From positions 5,699-56,088 of the forward strand of contig JAFDZE010000026.1 of the NCBI GenBank assembly GCA_018267155.1: DNA of 50,390 bases, read 5' to 3'. Within the stretch, counting starts at the first letter, position 1. Each line of letters begins with the position of its first letter. Both the position numbers and the translations under genes were made by a program. Shown one piece after another: positions 15,454 to 23,874 of this stretch. Under the pieces are notes generated by a model, which was not told where the DNA came from, did no database searches, and saw nothing but the letters and a program-made list of their open reading frames with translations. The DNA is from Bacteroidota bacterium (GTDB lineage Bacteria; Bacteroidota; Bacteroidia; Flavobacteriales_F; PHOS-HE28).

Positions 15454-16542
15454 GTGAAGATCCTGTTTGTCGCCAGTCACCGCCCGGACCGATCGCCCAG
15501 CCAGCGCTACCGGTTCGAGCAATTCGTGCCATACTGGTCGCAACATGGGGTCCAGGTGGAATACGCCTGGATCATCGACGAGGAGGACGATCGCGTGTTC
15601 TACTCGCAGGGAAGGATCATGGCCAAGGCGGGGATCTGGAGGAAAAGCCTGGTCCGCCGGGCGGAGCACGTGCGCAGGGCCCGGGAATTCGACCTCATCG
15701 TGCTGCAACGGGAGGCCTTCATGACGGGCAGCCTGCGTTTTGAGCGGGGCTTCGCAAAGAGCGGCGTGCCGGTGATCTACGATTTCGACGACGCCATCTG
15801 GCACATGGACGTCTCCGAAGCCAACAGACGGCTGAAGTGGTTGAAGAACCCCGGCAAAGTACCTCGGATCATCGCCCTCGCCGACCATGTGATCGCGGGC
15901 AACGACTACCTGGCGGAGTATGCGCGCCGTTTCAACCGGCAAGTGGAAGTGATCCCTACAGTGATCGATACCGAACGCTACCGGCCCATGGTCCCCGTTC
16001 CCCGGACGGACGGGAAAGTGGTGATCGGCTGGACGGGCAGCCTCACGAGTGTGACCCATTTGCGCGGTGCGCTGCCCATGCTCCAGGAACTGCGGCAGGA
16101 CCTTGGCGACCGGTTCGTCCTTCGGGTGATCAGCGATCGGCCACTGGAAGTCCCGGGCATGCACGTGGAGAACGTGACCTGGAACAGCGCCACCGAGGCG
16201 CAGGACCTGGCGGCCATCGACATCGGGATCATGCCCATACCCGATGATGAATGGAGCCGGGGCAAGTGCGGTTTCAAGGGCTTGCAGTACATGGGCATGG
16301 GCAAGGCGGTGGTGCTCTCGCCGGTGGGCGTCAACAGGACCATCGTGCGGGAGGGCGAGAATGGCCTGTTGGCCGCCACGGATGCCGAATGGAAAAAGAA
16401 ACTCACCCACCTGATCGCCGATGCCGAACTTCGCCAACGATTGGGACAAGCGGCCCGCCGCACCGTGGAGGAGAGATATTCCACGATCGCATGGCGGGAC
16501 CATTACCTGGCCCTCTTCAACAAAATGATCCGCAGGACATGA
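15454..16542 (+). CDS. Family 4-like glycosyltransferase
   Basis: About 362 residues beginning [20 protein letters not shown], a typical GT-B N-terminus. Mid-protein [13 protein letters not shown] and [16 protein letters not shown], and C-terminal [57 protein letters not shown] and EGENGLLA match group 1 (GT4) transferases, with Glu/Lys positions of the nucleotide-sugar site. It probably adds a sugar to an envelope polysaccharide or glycolipid; donor and acceptor are unknown. Start: GTG at 15454 gives a compact N-terminus and lies after a promoter-like element; an ATG at 15409 is the alternative. The stop overlaps the gcvT ATG (ATGA), so the two are translationally coupled although functionally unrelated. 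Confidence 0.88.
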   Translation: MKILFVASHRPDRSPSQRYRFEQFVPYWSQHGVQVEYAWIIDEEDDRVFYSQGRIMAKAGIWRKSLVRRAEHVRRAREFDLIVLQREAFMTGSLRFERGFAKSGVPVIYDFDDAIWHMDVSEANRRLKWLKNPGKVPRIIALADHVIAGNDYLAEYARRFNRQVEVIPTVIDTERYRPMVPVPRTDGKVVIGWTGSLTSVTHLRGALPMLQELRQDLGDRFVLRVISDRPLEVPGMHVENVTWNSATEAQDLAAIDIGIMPIPDDEWSRGKCGFKGLQYMGMGKAVVLSPVGVNRTIVREGENGLLAATDAEWKKKLTHLIADAELRQRLGQAARRTVEERYSTIAWRDHYLALFNKMIRRT

Positions 16543-17657
16543 GCGACACCACCACCACAGAACTGAAGCACACCGCCCTCACCGGGTTGCACGAGTCTCT
16601 TGGCGCCAAGATGGTGCCCTTCGCAGGCTTCCTGATGCCCGTGCAGTACACCGGCGTTACCGATGAGCACAACACCGTGCGCAACGCGGTAGGCGTGTTC
16701 GACGTGAGCCACATGGGCGAGTTCATCGTGCGGGGGCCGCAGGCGTTGGACCTGATCCAGAAAGTGACCAGCAACGATGCCAGCAAACTCGCCGAGGGCA
16801 AGGTGCAGTACAGCTGCCTGCCCAACGATCGGGGCGGCATCGTGGACGACCTGCTGGTCTATCGCATGCGGCACCAGGACGATGCGCACTACGTGCTGGT
16901 GGTGAATGCGGGCAACATCGGCAAAGACCGGGACTGGATCACCAAGCGGAACACCTTCGATGCGCAGTTGGAGAACATCAGCGACCACATGGGCCTGCTG
17001 GCGGTACAAGGGCCGAAGGCGACCGCCACCTTGCAGCCACTCTTCGATGTGGACCTGGGCGCCATGGAATACTACACGGCGCAGTACGCGGAAATGAAAG
17101 GGGTGGGGCTGGTGCTGGTGAGCAGCACGGGATATACCGGCGCAGGCGGCTTCGAGCTGTACGTGCCCAACCCGCATTTGCGCAAAGCCTGGGATGCGGT
17201 GTTCGCGTCGGGTGCGGCCCATGGGATCAAGCCATGCGGCCTGGCCGCACGCGACACCTTGCGCTTGGAGATGGGCTTCTGCTTGTATGGGAACGATATC
17301 GACGATACGACATCGCCCCTGGAGGCAGGGCTCGGGTGGATCACCAAGTTCACCAAGGACTTCACCAACAGCCCCGCGCTGAAAGCCCAGAAGGAACAGG
17401 GAGTAAAACGCAAGCTCGTAGGCTTTGAAATGATCGATCGGGGCATTCCGCGCCATGGGTACAACGTCGTGGATGCGGATGGGAGCGTCATCGGCACGGT
17501 GACCAGTGGCACCCAGAGTCCCTCGCTCAACAAGGCCATCGGCATGGGATATGTTCCAACCGGCCTCAGTGCGCCCGGCACCATCATCCACATTGATGTG
17601 CGCGGCAAAGCGCTCAAGGCACAGGTGGTGAAGACACCCTTCTACAAACCGGATTGA
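16539..17657 (+). CDS. gcvT: Glycine cleavage system T protein (aminomethyltransferase)
   Basis: GcvT releases ammonia from the aminomethyl-lipoyl H protein and transfers the one-carbon unit to tetrahydrofolate, giving methylene-THF. The 372 residues show the family blocks: [128 protein letters not shown] and [18 protein letters not shown]. The start ATG overlaps the stop of the preceding glycosyltransferase by four bases. GcvH and GcvP are not in this window, so the T protein is encoded apart from its partners. Confidence 0.97.
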   Translation: MSDTTTTELKHTALTGLHESLGAKMVPFAGFLMPVQYTGVTDEHNTVRNAVGVFDVSHMGEFIVRGPQALDLIQKVTSNDASKLAEGKVQYSCLPNDRGGIVDDLLVYRMRHQDDAHYVLVVNAGNIGKDRDWITKRNTFDAQLENISDHMGLLAVQGPKATATLQPLFDVDLGAMEYYTAQYAEMKGVGLVLVSSTGYTGAGGFELYVPNPHLRKAWDAVFASGAAHGIKPCGLAARDTLRLEMGFCLYGNDIDDTTSPLEAGLGWITKFTKDFTNSPALKAQKEQGVKRKLVGFEMIDRGIPRHGYNVVDADGSVIGTVTSGTQSPSLNKAIGMGYVPTGLSAPGTIIHIDVRGKALKAQVVKTPFYKPD

Positions 17658-17713
17658 GCGGAGCGGGATCGGGGCGTACCACCACCCGGACACCATCGCA
17701 CGCCGCAGAAAAC

Positions 17714-17721
17714 TATCTTCA
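17714..17721 (+). promoter_or_regulatory. -7-like element (TATCTTCA) before comB
   Basis: TATCTTCA ends 33 bases before the comB ATG at 17755, in the 97-base gap after gcvT. Two mismatches to TAnnTTTG, so tentative. Confidence 0.3.
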
Positions 17722-17754
17722 CCACGGCCAAGTACCGGCACAACCATAACGGCC

Positions 17755-18495
17755 ATGAACCAGAGCGCCGACTATCGGTTCCGGGTGGAGACCTGCTTCA
17801 TCCCGGGGCAGTATCCGTACTACATGCAGGACATGGGCATCGTGGTGGTGATCGACATCCTGCGGGCCACCAGCGCCATGGTCACGGCCTTCGAGCACGG
17901 GGTTGACCGGATCATCCCGGTGAGCACGATCGAGGAGGCTCGCAACTACATCGGACGGCCCGGCTTCATTGCGGCTGCGGAGCGCAACGGCGAAGTGGTC
18001 GAAGGCTTCAGTGTGGGCAACTCGCCCATCGCCTTCGCACAGATGGACCTTAAGGGGAAGACCATCGTGATGACCACCACCAACGGCACCAAGGCCATCA
18101 ATACGGCAAGTGCGGGGAAGCGTGTCGTCATCGGGGCCTTCCTCAACCTTACCGCACTGACCGACTGGTTGCTGAAGCAGGACGACAACATCCTGCTGCT
18201 GTGCTCGGGTTGGAAAGACAAGTTCAACCTGGAGGACAGCGTGTTCGCCGGGGCCGTAATGGAGCGGCTGTTGCAGAGCGGCAAGTTCGGCATGGAGGAG
18301 GACAGCAGCATCTCGGCCAAATACCTGTACATGTCCGCTCGGGACAACCTCATGAGTCTGCTGCGGTCAGCACCTCGCCGCAAACGTTTGGAAAGCCTGA
18401 ACCTGTACGAGGATGTGAAGTATTGCCTCACCCCCGACCAGAGCACGGTGATCCCTGTGCTGAACGAAGGATCGCTGGTACGCATGACCTCGTGA
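17755..18495 (+). CDS. comB: 2-phosphosulfolactate phosphatase ComB
   Basis: ComB hydrolyses 2-phospho-3-sulfolactate to 3-sulfolactate, the second step of the PEP-plus-sulfite route first known from coenzyme M synthesis. The 246-residue length and the blocks VVVIDILRATSAMVTAFEHG (with the conserved Asp near the start), FIAAAERNGEVVEGFSVGNSP, IVMTTTNGTKAI, LLLCSGWKDKFNLEDSVFAG and EDVKYCLTPDQSTVIPVL fit the family. The phosphosulfolactate synthase ComA that supplies its substrate is encoded 1.5 kb away on the opposite strand. The stop shares a base with the next gene's ATG (TGATG), implying coupling to the zinc phospholipase-like gene. In a non-methanogen the likely product is sulfolactate or, further on, cysteate for sulfonolipids. 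Confidence 0.92.
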   Translation: MNQSADYRFRVETCFIPGQYPYYMQDMGIVVVIDILRATSAMVTAFEHGVDRIIPVSTIEEARNYIGRPGFIAAAERNGEVVEGFSVGNSPIAFAQMDLKGKTIVMTTTNGTKAINTASAGKRVVIGAFLNLTALTDWLLKQDDNILLLCSGWKDKFNLEDSVFAGAVMERLLQSGKFGMEEDSSISAKYLYMSARDNLMSLLRSAPRRKRLESLNLYEDVKYCLTPDQSTVIPVLNEGSLVRMTS

Positions 18496-19511
18496 TGATC
18501 AGGTCGTCCGTTCTGAAGACCATCGCCATCCTGGCCGTGGTTGCCGCATGCTGGCCATTCGCCACGAGCAGGAACGCGGATGCGTGGGGCTTCTTCGGGC
18601 ACAAGCGCATCAACCGGATGGCGTGCTTCACGCTGCCGCCCGCGATGTTCGGGTTCTACAAGCGCCACATCGACTTCATCAGCGATCACGCCCCCGACCC
18701 CGACCGCCGACGGTACGCCGTTCCCGAGGAGGCCGCGCGCCATTACATCGACATCGACCATTATGTAAAACCCGGAGAGGATCCCTTTTCCGTGGTACCA
18801 CGCACCTGGGACATGGCGGTGGCCAAGTTCGGCGAGGACACCTTGCAAGCTTACGGCATCGTGCCCTGGCACATCCCCGTGGTGTACGGCAGGCTGGTGC
18901 GCGCCTTCCAGCGGGGCGATGTGGACCGGATCCTGTACTACAGCGCCGAACTGGGCCATTATGTGGGCGATGCGCACGTGCCCCTGCACACCACGGAGAA
19001 TTACAACGGCCAACTCACCAACCAGCATGGTATCCACGCGTTCTGGGAGAGCCGGATCCCCGAATTGAGCGCCGAACTCAACTACGACCACCTCGTGGGT
19101 CGTGCCACCTATATCGACGATCCCCTGGGGATCGCGTGGGACGCGGTACGGGCCAGCCATGCTGAGGTGGACAGTGTGCTGGGGATCGAACGTGCCCTGA
19201 ACGAACGCTTCCCTGAAGACCTCAAGTACGTTTTTGAGGACCGGGGGAGGGGCGTCATGCGTTTCCAGTCTCAGGAGTTCACCAGGGCGTATGAGGACGC
19301 CATGGGGGACATGGTAGAGCGGCGGATGAACGCCAGCATCATCACCCTGGGCTGTTTCTGGTACTCGGCCTGGGTGGATGCCGGACAGCCCGATCTGGAC
19401 CGGTACGAGCAGAAGGACGTGAGCGACAGCCTGAAGATGATCCTTGCAGCGGAAGATGAGGTGATCAAGATGGCGAAGCAGAGCCTTGGAAGACCGGAGC
19501 CGAACGAGTAA
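18495..19511 (+). CDS. Secreted zinc-dependent phospholipase C / S1-P1 nuclease-like protein
   Basis: A 338-residue protein with a hydrophobic signal region and predicted cleavage after Ala30 (RNADA then WGFFGHKRINRMA). In this superfamily the mature N-terminal Trp supplies zinc ligands, so Trp31 and the following His36 fit exactly. Further metal-site candidates are ISDHAPDPDRRR, HYIDIDHY, and the HYVGDAHVPLHTTENYNGQ ... NQHGIHAFWESR segment with its HxxxDxHxPLH core. Substrate could be phospholipid or nucleic acid; automatic annotation of such Bacteroidota proteins varies between the two. It overlaps the comB stop by one base. A hairpin region follows the stop. Confidence 0.85.
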   Translation: MIRSSVLKTIAILAVVAACWPFATSRNADAWGFFGHKRINRMACFTLPPAMFGFYKRHIDFISDHAPDPDRRRYAVPEEAARHYIDIDHYVKPGEDPFSVVPRTWDMAVAKFGEDTLQAYGIVPWHIPVVYGRLVRAFQRGDVDRILYYSAELGHYVGDAHVPLHTTENYNGQLTNQHGIHAFWESRIPELSAELNYDHLVGRATYIDDPLGIAWDAVRASHAEVDSVLGIERALNERFPEDLKYVFEDRGRGVMRFQSQEFTRAYEDAMGDMVERRMNASIITLGCFWYSAWVDAGQPDLDRYEQKDVSDSLKMILAAEDEVIKMAKQSLGRPEPNE

Positions 19512-19548
19512 GGGCGATGCTCGCATCGCCCCGCTTTGGCATCGCCCT
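19511..19548 (+). terminator. Hairpin with two alternative 3' arms
   Basis: GGGCGATG-CTCG-CATCGCCC (19512-19531) forms an 8-bp stem at the stop codon. The same 5' arm AGGGCGATGC can instead pair with GCATCGCCCT at 19539-19548, so two mutually exclusive stems are possible. No strong T-run. Confidence 0.5.
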
Positions 19549-19614
19549 GGCTCGTAAATACCTGATGCAGCGCCTCACAAGCGCAGTTGCGCGATCGTGC
19601 GCACCGGGCCGGGA

Positions 19615-19932
19615 TCACTCACAGGTCATGGAGTCGTCCACCGCCTGGCCGTAGCCGAGGATCCCGCCTTTCAGGTTGATCAGGTTGCTGAAACCGTAGC
19701 GCGTACTCAAGGCGTTGATGACGGCCGCGCTACGCGCCCCGCTACGGCAATGCATCACCACGGGCATGTCCTTGGGGATCTCGGCGACACGGTCCACGAC
19801 CTCACCCATGGGGATCAGTGTCCCGCCGATGTTGCAGCGCTCCGCCTCATATGGCTCGCGCACATCAATGAGGAGGAACCGCTCATTCGCGGCCCGCATG
19901 CGCCTCAATTCATGAGGAGTGATCTCTTTCAT
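19615..19932 (-). CDS. Single-domain rhodanese-like sulfurtransferase
   Basis: A 105-residue cytoplasmic protein covering one rhodanese domain: EITPHELRRM, FLLIDVREPYEAERCNIGG, the active-site loop MHCRSGARS with the catalytic cysteine, and GFSNLINLKGGILGY. Rhodaneses carry a persulfide on this cysteine and donate or accept sulfane sulfur; the loop size suits a sulfur rather than a phosphatase substrate. I start at the ATG at 19932 (MKEITPHEL) instead of a TTG three codons upstream. It lies between the comB pair and the comA pair, facing the former, so a link to sulfite or thiosulfate supply is conceivable but unproven. Confidence 0.9.
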   Translation of the reverse strand: MKEITPHELRRMRAANERFLLIDVREPYEAERCNIGGTLIPMGEVVDRVAEIPKDMPVVMHCRSGARSAAVINALSTRYGFSNLINLKGGILGYGQAVDDSMTCE

Positions 19933-20026
19933 GTTCAACAATGGTCAATTCAGAAACGGGAGAAGTGCGACAAGGCCGGCTGGCAGGGGGATCCTTCGTC
20001 GCTCCCCGCTCCCCACCCCGCACGCC

Positions 20027-20824
20027 TCACTCATCATTCACCTGCTTCAACCGGGCCACCATCTCCTCGGGAAGGTGCTGGAAGAACGTATCTCCGCGCA
20101 GCCCGAGCCTCAATGTTTCCAGCGGGATCACCTCTTCGGCGGGCACGTTGCCGAGGTTCACGTTGGGGCCCAGTTCCTTGATGAACCAGGTTTGCTGCGC
20201 CTTCAAGGGTGCCTCCCAGATGATGTCGTCCTTGGGGACCTTGGCCACGATGCGGTTCACGAGCGCGGTATGGGCATGGCCACTGGGGCGGTAGATGCCC
20301 ACGGTGCCGCTTTCGCGTGCCTCGGCGATCACCTTCCAACTGCCCGCTTCAAGTTCGGTGTTCATCATGCGCACCCACTTCGCCGGGCTGATCAGGATGC
20401 CGGTCTCCTTGCTGCCCACCTCACTCAGTACGGTATGGTCCTGGGCGAGGGTGTTGATGAACTTGCACTTCTCCTCGTGCGGCAGGTTGATCGACCCGTC
20501 GCTCACCTCGGCGCAATCGAGCCCCAGGTCGCTCAGAAGCTTCCTGTACTGCTTGAAAAGTCCGCGCGCGATGAAGGCTTCGAACAGCGTGCCACCGAGG
20601 TACACACGGATCCCCGCGCTCCGGTACAACTTGATCTTCTCTTTCAGGTGGGGGGTGACGTAACTGGTGCCGAAACCGAGCTTCACCAGGTCGGTCAAAT
20701 GGCCGCTGGCCGCGATCAGGTCCTCCACCTGTCGCAGGCAGAGTCCCTTGTCCATCACCATGGTCAGTCCCGATTCGCGCGGCTTCGGGCTGCGCGGCGG
20801 GATGTGGGGGAGGTGGTAGTTCAC
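20027..20824 (-). CDS. comA: Phosphosulfolactate synthase ComA
   Basis: ComA adds sulfite to phosphoenolpyruvate to form 2-phospho-3-sulfolactate. The 265-residue protein reads VNYHLPHIPPRSPKPRESGL then TMVMDKGL, followed by LVKLGFGTSYV, IRVYLGGTLFEAF, GLDCAEVSDGSINLPHEEK, LSEVGSKETGI and IYRPSGHAHTALV, agreeing with the TIM-barrel ComA family. The GTG at 20824 is the start: it aligns with the usual family N-terminus and overlaps the stop of the TPR gene as GTGA, a coupling arrangement. Its partner ComB is on the other strand at 17755-18495; a ComC-type dehydrogenase or sulfopyruvate decarboxylase is not visible. Confidence 0.93.
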   Translation of the reverse strand: MNYHLPHIPPRSPKPRESGLTMVMDKGLCLRQVEDLIAASGHLTDLVKLGFGTSYVTPHLKEKIKLYRSAGIRVYLGGTLFEAFIARGLFKQYRKLLSDLGLDCAEVSDGSINLPHEEKCKFINTLAQDHTVLSEVGSKETGILISPAKWVRMMNTELEAGSWKVIAEARESGTVGIYRPSGHAHTALVNRIVAKVPKDDIIWEAPLKAQQTWFIKELGPNVNLGNVPAEEVIPLETLRLGLRGDTFFQHLPEEMVARLKQVNDE

Positions 20825-22230
20825 TTGCCGTACAGGTCCAGCAGATGTGTCACCTGTGGCATGTTCGCCACCTCGGGGTAGTGTTCGAGCAGTGTGTTGT
20901 GACATGAGTGGTCGGACATGAGTGCCTCCTCCAGTTCCAGCAAGGCCTGCTGCTCGCGGCCGCAGCGCAGCAGGTAACTGGTCAGGCGGTACTTGTATCG
21001 GGCGTTCAGTTTGTGTACCAGCTCGCACTCCTGGAATTTCGAGAGCGCGGCTTCCGGGCCTTTCAGCTTGAGCAGCATGTCCGCATGGTCCATCCAGCCT
21101 TCGAGGTGCTGGGGCTCGATGGAGTTCAGGCGTGCGTACCCATCCAGCGCGTCCTCCCAACGTTTGGCGCGCCCGAGGCTGTTGGCGTAATAATACCATG
21201 CGTCCGGGCTTTCGGGCGCGATACGCGTGGCGTTCTCCAGGTCGCGGATGGCCTCAGGCAGGCGGTTGAGGATATCCTTCACCACGCCACGGCCGATCCA
21301 CGCATCCGCCCAGGTGGGGTCCATGTGGATGGCCTGGTCGTAATGGATCAGGGCCTGCTCGTAGTGCTCCATCTTCTCGTAGCACTCGCCGATGTAGCTG
21401 AACGTGATAGCCTGCGGACCGTCGAAGCCCAACGTTTCCTCGTACAGGGAGATCGCCTCGGCGTAGTGTCCTGCCAGCAACAGGTTGCGCGCCCGGCTGA
21501 AATAGGCACTGGTGAAGCGCTCATCAATGGCCAGGGCCAGGTCCAGCGCCTCATTGCTCTCCTCGAAGCGCTCCAGTTTGGCCAAGGTGTTGCCCAGGCA
21601 GAACCAGCCCACCGCGCTGTACGGATTGTCGTTGGTGAAGCTCCGGAACCAGCTGATGCTGGCCTCATCGGCATTGGCCAGGTCGAAGCAGAAGGCCAGC
21701 TCATGTAGTACGGTCTCGTTCTCCGGATTCAGTTCCACGGCCTTCTTCAGGCAATCCAGAGCGACCTCGTACTCCTCCAGGTTCTCATGCTCGAAGGCCA
21801 GATCGAGGTAGATCTCGTCAAGCCCTTCCTCGGCCAATTGGAGCGCACGGCGGTAGTGCTCCACCGCGCGGCGAAAGTTCCGTTGCTGGCTGTAGATGCT
21901 CGCTTTGTTCAGCTGGATCTCCGGTGTGTGCGGCTCGATCCGTTCCAGTGCATCGAAGATCTCGAGGGCCTTGTTCAGCCGCCCCATGCCCATATGGACG
22001 AGGCCTTCGCAGAAGGTGACCTCCACCGAACCCGGGTGCTGGCGCCTGGCCATCTCCAGTGCGCCCTGGGCCCGACGCGCCTCGTTGTTCGCGAGGTAAT
22101 GGTCGATGATCATCTCGAACTCGGACACATCAAAAAATCCGGGCTGCTCGCGGCCAAGCTGCGATTCGTAACGTCTGACGCAGTCGCTCTGCTCCTCGTG
22201 GCGATCGTGTCCTCTTCGGCTGTTGTGCAT
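20821..22230 (-). CDS. Tetratricopeptide repeat protein
   Basis: 469 residues made almost wholly of TPR helices (for example ARRAQGALEMARRQHPGSVE, AVEHYRRALQLAEEGLDEIY, ALDCLKKAVELNPENETVLH, ALIHYDQAIHMDPTWADAW, AIRDLENATRIAPESPDAWY), about twelve repeats. There is no signal peptide, so it is probably a cytoplasmic protein-interaction scaffold. The start at 22230 leaves about 20 hydrophilic residues before the repeats; a TACTTTCG element 48 bases upstream agrees. It overlaps the comA GTG by four bases, so it is the first gene of a TPR-comA operon. Such TPR proteins are common in Bacteroidota; no specific partner can be named. Confidence 0.9.
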   Translation of the reverse strand: MHNSRRGHDRHEEQSDCVRRYESQLGREQPGFFDVSEFEMIIDHYLANNEARRAQGALEMARRQHPGSVEVTFCEGLVHMGMGRLNKALEIFDALERIEPHTPEIQLNKASIYSQQRNFRRAVEHYRRALQLAEEGLDEIYLDLAFEHENLEEYEVALDCLKKAVELNPENETVLHELAFCFDLANADEASISWFRSFTNDNPYSAVGWFCLGNTLAKLERFEESNEALDLALAIDERFTSAYFSRARNLLLAGHYAEAISLYEETLGFDGPQAITFSYIGECYEKMEHYEQALIHYDQAIHMDPTWADAWIGRGVVKDILNRLPEAIRDLENATRIAPESPDAWYYYANSLGRAKRWEDALDGYARLNSIEPQHLEGWMDHADMLLKLKGPEAALSKFQECELVHKLNARYKYRLTSYLLRCGREQQALLELEEALMSDHSCHNTLLEHYPEVANMPQVTHLLDLYGK

Positions 22231-22278
22231 CCGGTGCCGATGCGGCCCGTCAAGGGGTCAGGGAGGCATCGCGTTGTG

Positions 22279-22286
22279 CGAAAGTA
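22279..22286 (-). promoter_or_regulatory. -7 element (TACTTTCG) for the TPR-comA operon
   Basis: TACTTTCG on the minus strand, one mismatch to TAnnTTTG, 48 bases before the ATG at 22230. Confidence 0.4.
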
Positions 22287-22381
22287 CACAAGCGATCCCG
22301 GAACATTCCGTTCACCGGTCAAGCAGGGGATCAACAGGGGATCGTTCGCCAAGAGAAGCCCCTGTGGATCAAGAGACCAGG

Positions 22382-22389
22382 TAATTTTG
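22382..22389 (+). promoter_or_regulatory. Perfect -7 element (TAATTTTG) before glmM
   Basis: TAATTTTG is a full TAnnTTTG match 65 bases upstream of the glmM ATG at 22455; it implies an untranslated leader of about 60 bases, longer than for most genes here. Confidence 0.55.
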
Positions 22390-22454
22390 CGGCCCCTTTT
22401 CGCCGGACCGCGATCAATGGCTGGCTCGTTCCCACGGCGCAAGGGCGCTCCGCT

Positions 22455-23849
22455 ATGACCCTCATCAAAAGCATCTCCGGTATCCGTGGCACCATTGGTG
22501 GTGTACCTGGCGACAACCTCACCCCGATCGACGTGGTGCGTTTCGTATCCGCGTTCGGCACATTGATCAAACAGCGATCGGGTCGGACCAGGCCGGTATG
22601 CGTGGTTGGTCGGGATGCACGCCTGAGTGGCCCCATGGTCGGCGATCTGGTGCGGGCCACGCTCACCGGACTGGGCTTCGATGTGATCGACCTGGGTCTG
22701 GCCACCACGCCCACGGTGGAAATGGCCGTGCCTGGCGAAGGGGCCGACGCAGGCATCATTCTTACCGCCAGCCACAACCCCGCGCAATGGAACGCCCTCA
22801 AGTTGCTGAATGCGCACGGGGAATTCATCAGTGCGGCCGACGGCGCCGAGATGCTCCGGATCGCGGATGACGGCCTGTTCGATTTCGCCCGGATCGACCA
22901 CCTCGGCTCGGTGCGCGAGAACGACTCATGGACGCAAAAGCACATCAACGCGATCCTCGCGCTGGATCTGGTGGATGTGGCCGCGATCAAGGCCCGGAAT
23001 TTCAAAGTGGTGGTGGATGCCGTGAACAGTGTGGGGGGCATCGCTGTTCCCCTGTTGCTGAAGGCGCTCGGCGTGAAGGAGGTTGTGGAACTCTACTGCG
23101 AACCGAACGGGCGGTTCCCCCACAACCCAGAACCGTTGCCGGAGCACCTGCAGGACATCTGTTCCTTGGTGAAGAAAGAGAAGGCCCACGTCGGCATCTG
23201 CGTGGATCCGGATGTGGATCGCCTGGCCCTCGTTTGCGAGGACGGTTCCCTGTTCGGCGAGGAGTACACCCTGGTGGCCTGTGCGGATCACGTACTGGGC
23301 AGCCGCCCGGGCGATACGGTCAGCAACCTGAGCAGCACCCGGGCCTTGCAAGACGTGGCCGAACGCCATGGCCGCACCCGCCATGCGAGCGCCGTTGGGG
23401 AAGTGAACGTGGTGGAGATGATGCGGAAGGTGAAGGCGCCCATCGGTGGCGAAGGCAACGGCGGTGTGATCCTGGGCGAACTGCACCACGGCCGGGACGC
23501 ACTGGTGGGCATCGCGCTCTTCCTGACCCTTCTGGCTCGGCGCGGTGTGAGGACCAGCGAGTTGCGTCGCAGCTATCCCGACTACTTCATCAGCAAGAAC
23601 AAGATCGAGTTGGAGCCGGGCATGGACGTGGCAGGCCTTGTGGGCGCCATGGAGGAAAAATACCGCCAGCAACCGCACAGCACGATTGATGGCCTACGGA
23701 TCGAGTTCGGTCGCGAGTGGGTACACCTGCGCGGCAGCAACACCGAGCCCATCGTGCGCATCTACGCCGAAAGCAACAGTCCCGACAGGGCCGATGAACT
23801 GGCCAAGCGGATCATGGGCGAGATGGCAGGGCTCACTGAACGGATCTGA
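22455..23849 (+). CDS. glmM: Phosphoglucosamine mutase-type alpha-D-phosphohexomutase
   Basis: 464 residues beginning MTLIKSISGIRGTIGG. Hallmarks of the phosphohexomutase superfamily: TASHNPAQWNALK with the phosphoserine Ser106, metal-binding loop CVDPDVDRLALV, sugar-specificity loop GEGNGGVI, and phosphate-binding RGSNTEPIVRIYAE at the C-terminus. In Bacteroidota this protein is taken as GlmM, converting glucosamine-6-P to glucosamine-1-P for UDP-GlcNAc, hence peptidoglycan and the envelope glycans made by the CapD-like and epimerase enzymes in this window. A phosphomannomutase role cannot be excluded from sequence alone. Confidence 0.9.
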   Translation: MTLIKSISGIRGTIGGVPGDNLTPIDVVRFVSAFGTLIKQRSGRTRPVCVVGRDARLSGPMVGDLVRATLTGLGFDVIDLGLATTPTVEMAVPGEGADAGIILTASHNPAQWNALKLLNAHGEFISAADGAEMLRIADDGLFDFARIDHLGSVRENDSWTQKHINAILALDLVDVAAIKARNFKVVVDAVNSVGGIAVPLLLKALGVKEVVELYCEPNGRFPHNPEPLPEHLQDICSLVKKEKAHVGICVDPDVDRLALVCEDGSLFGEEYTLVACADHVLGSRPGDTVSNLSSTRALQDVAERHGRTRHASAVGEVNVVEMMRKVKAPIGGEGNGGVILGELHHGRDALVGIALFLTLLARRGVRTSELRRSYPDYFISKNKIELEPGMDVAGLVGAMEEKYRQQPHSTIDGLRIEFGREWVHLRGSNTEPIVRIYAESNSPDRADELAKRIMGEMAGLTERI

Positions 23850-23861
23850 TACCGGGCATCC

Positions 23862-23869
23862 CACCTTTG
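23862..23869 (+). promoter_or_regulatory. -7 element (CACCTTTG) abutting the cysteine desulfurase start
   Basis: CACCTTTG, then 5 bases, then the ATG at 23875. The same octamer precedes folD at nearly the same distance. Located 12 bases after the glmM stop. Confidence 0.45.
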
Positions 23870-23874
23870 TCCCC

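Noticed and set aside
16503-17756. Open frame of 417 codons opposite gcvT
   Set aside because: Shadow of a fully conserved gcvT; no motif of its own.
20825-21199. 125-residue N-terminal extension of ComA
   Set aside because: It is antisense-like sequence in an alternative frame of the TPR gene; the GTG at 20824 matches the usual ComA N-terminus.
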